Shown here piece after piece: positions 57,997 to 64,000 of a stretch of 64,000 nt of DNA. A program made the position numbers and the translations under genes. This DNA is from Coix lacryma-jobi var. lacryma-jobi. Lineage: Eukaryota; Streptophyta; Magnoliopsida; Poales; Poaceae. The notes beneath the pieces were generated by a model, which searched no databases, was not told the DNA's origin, and saw nothing but the letters and a program-made list of their open reading frames with translations. The stretch is taken from positions 115,913,432 through 115,977,431 of the forward strand of contig CM019831.1 in NCBI GenBank assembly GCA_009763385.1, in the 5' to 3' direction. The number at the start of each line of letters is the position of its first letter. Within the stretch, counting starts at the first letter, position 1.

Positions 57997-58491
57997 CTAA
58001 AAAACTAAAAATAAAATGCACTTAAGCAACATAATTAGTTCGCGTCCGATCCCAACTAAAATAGACAGATCATTCGCTTCATCAGCATGGATGGGCTGCT
58101 GCCGCTGACTCACTGTCTCATCACCTTCAGCGGCAACCTCCTGTGCAACAGAATTTCGTACGTGCTGAACGTACTCTTCCTCCCAGTACCAACCTTTACA
58201 TCCACCGGTGCCCTCCCACTGCAATTAGAACAAAGAATAAGAAATTTAAACAACATCATCAAGCAAAACCGATACGAATGAACCATATTAATCAAATGCG
58301 GGTAAATAATAACCCACCTCATGGTCCGGACACTTGTAGAATATACGACCCTTGTTGATTCCCTCTTTTTTCACTCGGTACTCCTTCACAATCTTCTGCT
58401 TATACTCGCCGCAAGCAATGAGAGGAAGATCCGGCCGCAAACGCTTCGGATCCCGATGATGAGATGCTGAGGACCCGGTCACGGTTGCCAT
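57997..58491 (-). CDS. CACTA gene 0: GRF-type zinc-finger protein
   Basis: Two exons, 58,491-58,318 and 58,218-57,997, with GT/AG borders join in frame to 131 residues. The centre fits a GRF zinc finger: CGEYKQKIVKEYRVKKEG, FYKCPDHE, then GGCKGWYWEEEYV after the intron. The first Cys pair seems to be Cys...Tyr, so one ligand may be lost. The C-terminus is hydrophobic (ELIMLLKCILFLVF). It lies just upstream of the transposase on the same strand. GRF fingers bind single-stranded nucleic acid in some proteins; a role in transposition is inference only. Confidence 0.7.
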
Positions 58492-59050
58492 CTACTATAT
58501 CCATGCTCATTTTTTAAACTATTACATGCAAATTCCTAATTTTCTAAACAATTATAAATAAAAAAACTCTAAATTTATCTATTTGTTTAGATAATCGAAA
58601 AATATGATATAACAATACCAATTTCCACATTATCTACTCTCTATATTTATTGTTGCAAACTATTATAAATTCCACATTTTTCTGTTGAAAATAAACTAAA
58701 AAGACAATAAAATTCAATATTACTCGTCTTGCATAAGTATGAAATATAGAATGTATACTACCTAGCAGTAGAAAACTATCAAGTGATTGTGATGAACCAA
58801 TTTAAACTACTCAACTCTCTATGCTTGTTCTTGCAAACTATATATTTTAATTAAATTCCTCTCATATTCAAAAGACATGGTAAGAGATGAAAATAGTTAC
58901 CTCTAAACGCAAAGAGACGATGACGGAGTCGAAGAAGATCACCAATTGACGCCGGAGACGAAGAACAATGAAGAACAAGCAAGAACAAGCAAGAAGCTCA
59001 CTGAAATTTGAATCTCTCTGGCTCGGGGGAGGAAGAAGTTGGCAGGTTAT
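58492..59050 (-). promoter_or_regulatory. 5' region of the CACTA element (presumed promoter)
   Basis: AT-rich DNA between the right subterminal array and the first gene on the minus strand. A purine-rich leader with AAGAACAATG/AAGAACAAG repeats lies at 58,955-59,000. No ORF is seen. The promoter role is by position. Confidence 0.45.
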
Positions 59051-59059
59051 AAACTGGGG

Positions 59060-59384
59060 AGCTTTAGTCCCGGTTTGTATTAAAAACTGAGGCTAAAAGG
59101 TGATCATTTATCCCGGGACAAGCCACAAACCGTGGCTAAATCTTTAGTCCCGGTCCGTGGAACCAACCGGGACTAAAGAGTGCCCTTTAGTCCCGGTTGG
59201 TAACAAGGACCGGGACTAAAAGGTCCCTGCCCCGACAGCTCTGCGCAGTAGCCGTTGGGGCAGGCCCTTTAGTCCCGGTCCGTGAAACCGACCGGACTAA
59301 AGGGTCTATTAGTCCCGGGCGGCAAAAACACCGAGACTAAAGACGATTTTGAGAATCGGCCTATCACCCTGTTCTGTAGTAGTG
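59060..59384. repeat. right TIR and subterminal repeat array of the CACTA element
   Basis: About nine copies of TTTAGTCCCGGT(T/C) in alternating orientation, then the 13-bp TIR. Close inverted pairs occur, for example 59,185-59,222. Confidence 0.9.
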
Positions 59385-59479
59385 TCGATCAGCTAGTAGC
59401 TGCTGTCTGCTACCGACGCTAACAGTGACGTCTTTGTCCTCAGCTATACATAAATAAAATAATAGAGTAATGATTCCCG

Positions 59480-60400
59480 ATTTACCTATGGAAAAAATTA
59501 AAAATCACATCTCCAACAAGCTAAGCTACCACCCTTAACTTTTAAAACCGGATAATAAAACACACACCCCCTCCTCCTCCGCGTTCCTACCGTGCATTTT
59601 TAAAGTGGTTTCTTGTATGGTTTTTTTTTTTTTGCTAATGTTCAAGTGGGACCCATATGTTAGATTGGCCGAACTCTATTTTTGTAAAAACTGCAGAGGT
59701 CGATGCAATACAACTTTTATTTGACAATCTTTGTACTTGAGATATTTAAGAGGCCTAAATATTTGTTTTAAGTTATCATCAGATTATGAGATTTAAAATT
59801 TTGAATTTGACGACCTAGGATGTTATTAACATGGTGTATATCAGAGTTGTAGATCTCAACCCATCTACAACTTTATTGTTAACATATTTTAAAATGACAT
59901 CATTTAGAGGCAACTATCCATTTTAAATTTCTCGCATTTTATTTTATTTTTATTTTTTTGAAATGACCTCGGATATTGATATTGTCTATATCAAAGCTAT
60001 AGATCTCAATGCATTATTTATAACTTTGTGGCTAGAAACCTTTTTGTTTAAGAACGTTTAGATGCCTAAGTATTTGTTTTAGGTTCACTAATTATGAATG
60101 TTTTTTTTAAAAAAATTCAAACAACCTCGAATGGAGACACACCATACATCAAATTTGTACAACCTTCTAGTTCTTTTTTTCATTATAGACGATCATTTAG
60201 GACCCAAAATATTAAATAAAAGATGGCATGACCAAATAAACTTGAAGATATATGGGGCGCCCCACATGAAACATCAGCCAGAACCAGCATAAAAACCAGA
60301 ATGACCTATTTTAGGGGAATGGGTAATTGATCCAGTTTTGAAAGTTAAGAGGATTAAGTTATGAGCTGGTATTCGAGTTGGAGGATGTTTTCTAAATTCA
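59480..60400. mobile_element. possible degenerate DNA transposon with long imperfect terminal repeats
   Basis: CATCTCCAACAAGCTAAGCT...TTAACTTTTAAAACCGGAT near 59,509 is imperfectly complementary to ATCCAGTTTTGAAAGTTAAG...GAGTTGGAGGATG near 60,330-60,390. The interior has two related blocks (AAATATTTGTTTTAAGTT near 59,758 and AAGTATTTGTTTTAGGTT near 60,068). No target duplication was found. Confidence 0.4.
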
Positions 60401-60520
60401 TTTGCAAGTTTAGTGGAGCAAACCACACTTTACTTTATATATAATAATAGCAACATCATGATGTGTTGTTGAAGACTATGGTTCTCCTGCGTGTGTTTCC
60501 TTTAGATGCAGGGGTGGAGC

Positions 60521-60660
60521 TTTTTTTTTTACCAAAGTTAGCAGGGAAGACCCCTACCTATTTTTTTATATTTTTCTTATATTCCAGACCTGTTTAATTC
60601 GCCCAGGCTTGTTGGGTGCCACTCAGGTACTCTAACCATTAGGCTAGAGGCCTTTTAGCA
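60521..60660 (-). mobile_element. tRNA-derived SINE
   Basis: On the minus strand the 5' part reads CCTCTAGCCTAATGGTTAGAG, matching an RNA polymerase III A box (TAGCCTAATGG). A degenerate B box, GGGCGAATTAAAC, lies about 40 bases on, and the 3' end is a run of ten A. It is flanked by a 12-bp duplication CAGGGGTGGAGC (60,509-60,520 and 60,661-60,672). Not a working tRNA gene. Confidence 0.85.
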
Positions 60661-60672
60661 CAGGGGTGGAGC

Positions 60673-61573
60673 TTGCATTGGTTAAGGTCAAGCTGGGCCA
60701 CGCCCCCCTGTCCAATGCAATTTCCTCCATTAGCTAAACAGTGAATTTTTTTGCTAATCATAAATCATTAGTACTCAGTTATATAGAATGACGTCATGGT
60801 CACACGGCTGGCCACATGACAAGGCGGCGTTAGAGAAGATCCTGGGCGGGCGAAAGAGCCAAAGGAAGAGTTGCTGTAGCAGCGCAAATGAAAAGCATGA
60901 CAAATTGACCAGGTTGGTTTTTGACGAGTCGACGAGGACGACGACGACGACTCGTCAGGTCGGATTATATTATTGCGAAGGAGGTCAACAAAAGCATGCA
61001 TGTGTCCCGAGACTTTGCGAGCATGCAGCTAGCGGCAGTGAGAGAGGCCAAAAGACTGCTGCGCATATGGGCAGCTCAGCTAGCGGCGGAATCGGCCGGC
61101 CGGCCGGCCGGCCGCCGGCGGTCGGCGGACGGCAGGCTGGAGAGATTCTTTCGTGCCCCGCCTGCAACCTGCATGCATCTGCATGCCTTTGGGTTTCAAA
61201 GCTCACCGAGAGGATGCAAGGCCTTCGTTCTCTCTACTGTCTACTCTACCAGCTAGAGCTAGCTATAGCTACTTTCAACGCTAGCTTTAATTGGAAGAAG
61301 ATCTAAAGCAGCCCAACAAACAACAATGGCTTGGAATCTTTGGATGGACTTTGGGTAAAGAAAGTGGAAGCATCTCAGTAGGAGATAGAGATATACTCCG
61401 TACATGCATATGCATATGCCCTCTGATGATAACAGACTGGAACAGCGACATTTTGGATTGCGTGCAGTCAACCTGATGATCGATCGAGATAATCACTTTG
61501 TGGGTACGGTGCTACTGATTGAACCTTTAAAAATCGCTAATGCAGCCTTGAGATTTGTGACTGATATCTTAAT
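60673..61573. other. intergenic sequence
   Basis: No gene supported. It includes a GGCCGGCCGGCCGGCC tract near 61,094-61,112 and open frames without recognisable domains. Confidence 0.5.
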
Positions 61574-62064
61574 TTATGCTTTAGTCACCTTTTTGCGTTC
61601 CAACTTACGATCTTGTTGTACCTTAACATTTTTCTCAATGTTGTCCCAAGGATCACAATTCCTTCTATAATATCTTTTTTTGCGCTTTCCACTGCGCTCG
61701 TCCTTTGCTGCTTCCCTACTAATGGGACGTGATTGTTCATCTGGAGCATCAACTATGTCACTCTTGTTTTTCTCAGTCTTCTAAAACTGTGTACACCATT
61801 TTGGCTCATCTTTTAGTATCTTCCACCAATGCACCAACACGAAGGGCTTTCCATACTTTTAGGATACATTTCTTGTGCATCAGCTTCAAGCATGTCATCG
61901 GAGTATCCACTTGTATTTACTTTAGTTACAGTACTCCAAAAAGCGCTCGGAGGAACGCCAGCGTATTCGTTGCAACTGGAGGCGCCGACGCCGCAGGCGA
62001 GGACGTCGTCTTCAGTCCGAGGCAGCTGCCCCCCACGCCCTTTTTTGCCTCCTCTGGGAGCCAT
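61574..62064 (-). pseudogene. broken NAM-associated-domain protein gene (PIF/Harbinger ORF1-like)
   Basis: The minus strand starts MAPRGGKKGRGG (62,064) and gives FWSTVTKVN, TSGYSDDMLEADAQEMY, then after a frameshift (near 61,840) HWWKILKDEPKW, and a basic end RSGKRKKRYYR to a stop at 61,574-61,576. This order is that of the widespread plant proteins with a NAM-associated C-terminal domain. A TAG near 61,784 and a shortened middle show it is dead. It has no introns, so it could be a retrocopy or a transposon remnant. Confidence 0.6.
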
Positions 62065-62805
62065 CTGGAACCTACCTTAGACGACGGTGGATCCATGACA
62101 TTGGATCTCGGCCCTAACTGCACGAGAGCAGGAACAAAAGAAGGGACGCGAGCAGGAAGGAATAGTGGGAGGATTGGGGCGGGGAGTGGGACGGATGGTG
62201 AAGGGGGCCTGAGCTGTGAGATGGATTCGGGTGGGGCGCGGGAAGGATGGCCAGGCGTGATCGAAGACGAGATGAAACTATTCCCCTCAACGCTGGTTTC
62301 ATGCGGTTTCCAAGATGTTGGAAACAGTGCATGCTCGTTTCTTGGGGATGAAACGATACCCCTCTCTCTCCTCAAATCATGCAAAGATTCTATTTTTGCT
62401 GACATGTCATTCTATTTAATGTGCATGAAACTTCCATAAAATGTCTATTGAGACAAACCTAAAAGAACCAATATTTGTCCCATTTGGATGTCATGCTTTT
62501 TTAATTTGTGACCGGAAGGAATGTGTGGCTATATATGGATCAAGAGGAGCTAATAACTTGTTCATTAAATTTGTCTCTTTTCCCCTTATTTACTTATAAA
62601 TGGATCGACACAATTACCAAATACACTATAACCACTATACACCCACACTCAGTTATTATCTAAAATGTGCGCTGAAAACTGATCGACGTCACTTTTAAAG
62701 GAGCTTTAGTTGAAAACTCAAATTTCCACGAGATTTCAAACTAATGATGGTCACCGGTCTGCAAGTACTGTTTCTGGTTTCCCGGCCAGGGTCCTATATA
62801 ACTTA
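62065..62805. other. intergenic sequence
   Basis: The part to about 62,420 is GC-rich with open frames on both strands but no domain; it may be the upstream remnant of the broken gene. The rest is AT-rich. Confidence 0.45.
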
Positions 62806-63010
62806 GGGGATGTTTAGATTCCAAATATTTACAAGATTCCTTATTACATCGAATCCTTAGATGCATGCATGAAGTATTAAATGTAGGTAAAAAATAATTA
62901 ATTGCACAGTTTGTTTGTAAATGTCGAGATGAATCTTTTGAGTCTAGTTGGTCTATATTTGGACAAAGTTTGTTAAATAACAACGAAAGTGCTACATAAA
63001 CTTTATAGGC
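62806..63010. mobile_element. MITE of the GGGG(A/C)TTGTTTAGTT family, partial
   Basis: The left end GGGGATGTTTAGATTCC and internal ACAAAGTTTGTTAAATAACAACGAAAGTGCTAC match the complement of the copy at 63,394-63,630. The right terminus is missing or decayed. Confidence 0.6.
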
Positions 63011-63393
63011 TTACTAGAGGTTAGGTGCACGTACTCGTACGTGATAGGCGGCACGCGTCAACTCGTGTTCAGGCAGGCACACGTGCGAGCTGATGATACT
63101 CGGAATCGGAGTGCAGTCTTTCACCAGAGCTGAGCTCTGGACACACACTGCATGCACGAACACTAGCTGCATGCAGAGGAATCTTGATGAGCTGAGAGCC
63201 TAGCTAGCTTTTGTTCATGGACGAGCGAGGGGAGCTGCTTTTCATGCGCTGTCCAGTGTCCACGACGCATGTGGCCTGCTGGTCCATACGTACAGTACTA
63301 CAGTAGCAGTAGTAGTACTCCATATGCCACGATCACTTTCGATCGATTTTCATCTTTAGCATAGCCTAGCATTGCATTGCATGCATGAGTGCC

Positions 63394-63630
63394 GGGGCTT
63401 GTTTAGTTCTGACAAATATTTGGAATCTGCACTGTAGCACTTTCGTTGTTATTTGACAAACTTTGTCCAAACGTGGATCAACTAGGCTCAAAAGATTCGT
63501 CTCGACATGTAGATACTAAAAGTATAATCGATTATTTTTTTATCTACATTTAATGCTCCATGCAGGTAGCTAAAGATTGATGTGACGGAGAATCTAGAAA
63601 TATTTGGGGAGTTGGTAAACTAAACAACCA
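63394..63630. mobile_element. MITE of the GGGGCTTGTTTAGTT family
   Basis: The ends GGGGCTTGTTTAGTTCTG and GGTAAACTAAACAACC are inverted repeats. It is in the opposite orientation to the partial copy 0.6 kb upstream. Terminal duplications are not resolved. Confidence 0.7.
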
Positions 63631-63856
63631 GTATATATACTCTATATGCTAGCTATAATGAGCTGCTACGGACCTATAGCTACACTCCACGCGCATGCAT
63701 ACAGCTGAGCTGAGCTGAGCTGATTGCTCATGCAATTCTCGATCAACAGAGGATTGCCAAACCTGACCACCTGTGTTGATCTGACAGATGAAAAGTGATC
63801 CGGCCGTGTGGACGCTGCGCCAACTTTTCTCGCAGGGGAATTTAAATTCGTACGTA

Positions 63857-63947
63857 CTCCCTCTGTCCAGTTTTATTTGTCGTCGGAAAGCGTGTCTGTG
63901 AGGGAAAACACGGATTTCTAGAGACAATTATTTAGGGACGGAGGGAG
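63857..63947. mobile_element. short Stowaway-type MITE
   Basis: 91 bp, CTCCCTCTGTCC...GGGACGGAGGGAG, flanked by TA at 63,855-63,856 and 63,948-63,949. Confidence 0.85.
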
Positions 63948-64000
63948 TACGTCCGATCCATGTAAGGCCATGTTTCCCTAATTTTTTTTTCCAGATTTAC

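Larger units (their letters stand above)
18569..59384 (-). mobile_element. CACTA (En/Spm) DNA transposon, 40.8 kb with nested insertions
   Basis: The left end CACTACTACAGAA (18,569) and the right end TTCTGTAGTAGTG (to 59,384) are perfect 13-bp inverted repeats, flanked by the 3-bp duplication TCG (18,566-18,568 and 59,385-59,387). Both ends carry arrays of CCTTTAGTCCCGGT in both orientations, the usual transposase-binding zone. All three element genes read on the minus strand, so the 5' end is at the right. Removing the nested gypsy insertion (28,775 bp plus 5-bp duplication) leaves about 12.0 kb, a normal size for an autonomous CACTA. Stops and frameshifts in two of its genes make this copy non-autonomous now. 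Confidence 0.93.

Noticed and set aside
60600..60660. Functional tRNA gene
   Set aside because: Only the A box is well kept; no cloverleaf can be formed and it is part of a SINE.
60788..61306. 172-codon plus-strand ORF
   Set aside because: No domain, includes a simple GGCC repeat, no splice or promoter support.

Overview
The window is nuclear DNA from a plant, almost certainly a grass (panicoid/Andropogoneae type). The evidence is one intron-rich plant gene, Stowaway MITEs with TA duplications, a CACTA (En/Spm) element with 'CCTTTAGTCCCGGT' subterminal repeats, Ty3/gypsy elements of the Tat and Tekay/Del lineages, a short non-autonomous LTR element and a tRNA-type SINE. I place the species no more finely than that.

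Positions 1-9.1 kb hold the only ordinary host gene. It is a plus-strand GTE-type bromodomain transcription regulator (GTE12-like). Nine coding exons join in frame to 582 codons. A small LTR element with perfect GTAAC target-site duplications sits in intron 7, five bases past the splice donor. From 9.4 to 18.6 kb there are MITEs, a probable 5.7-kb solo LTR and a long (TA)n tract.

Positions 18,569-59,384 form one CACTA transposon of 40.8 kb, with 13-bp perfect TIRs and TCG duplications. Only about 12 kb is its own DNA. It carries three minus-strand genes: a GRF zinc-finger protein, a TNP2-type transposase, and a Ptta/En/Spm protein with a ULP1-like cysteine protease end. The last two are broken. 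A 28.8-kb Tat-lineage gypsy element (LTRs 25,646-27,058 and 53,008-54,420, duplication ATATA) is inserted just downstream of the transposase. It has gag-pro-pol on the minus strand and two intron-containing genes on the opposite strand, the first with a plant mobile domain. A 14.6-kb Tekay-type chromovirus (4.3-kb LTRs at 37,334-41,669 and 47,576-51,910, duplication GTATG) is inserted in the Tat gag gene. The nesting order CACTA, then Tat, then Tekay agrees with LTR divergence (about 1.5% against about 0.3%, counted by eye).

The most striking observation is in the chromovirus. A separate 194-residue ORF upstream of gag begins MVRTKQTARKCTG, nearly the histone H3 amino-terminal tail with the K4 and K9 contexts intact. 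A coiled-coil-like region and a very acidic tail follow. The integrase of the same element ends in a chromodomain, the class of module that reads histone tails. I know of no description of this pairing.

Positions 59.4-64 kb are intergenic: a degenerate inverted-repeat element, a SINE with a 12-bp duplication, a broken NAM-associated-domain gene copy and several MITEs. I saw no rRNA or functional tRNA gene and no CRISPR array.
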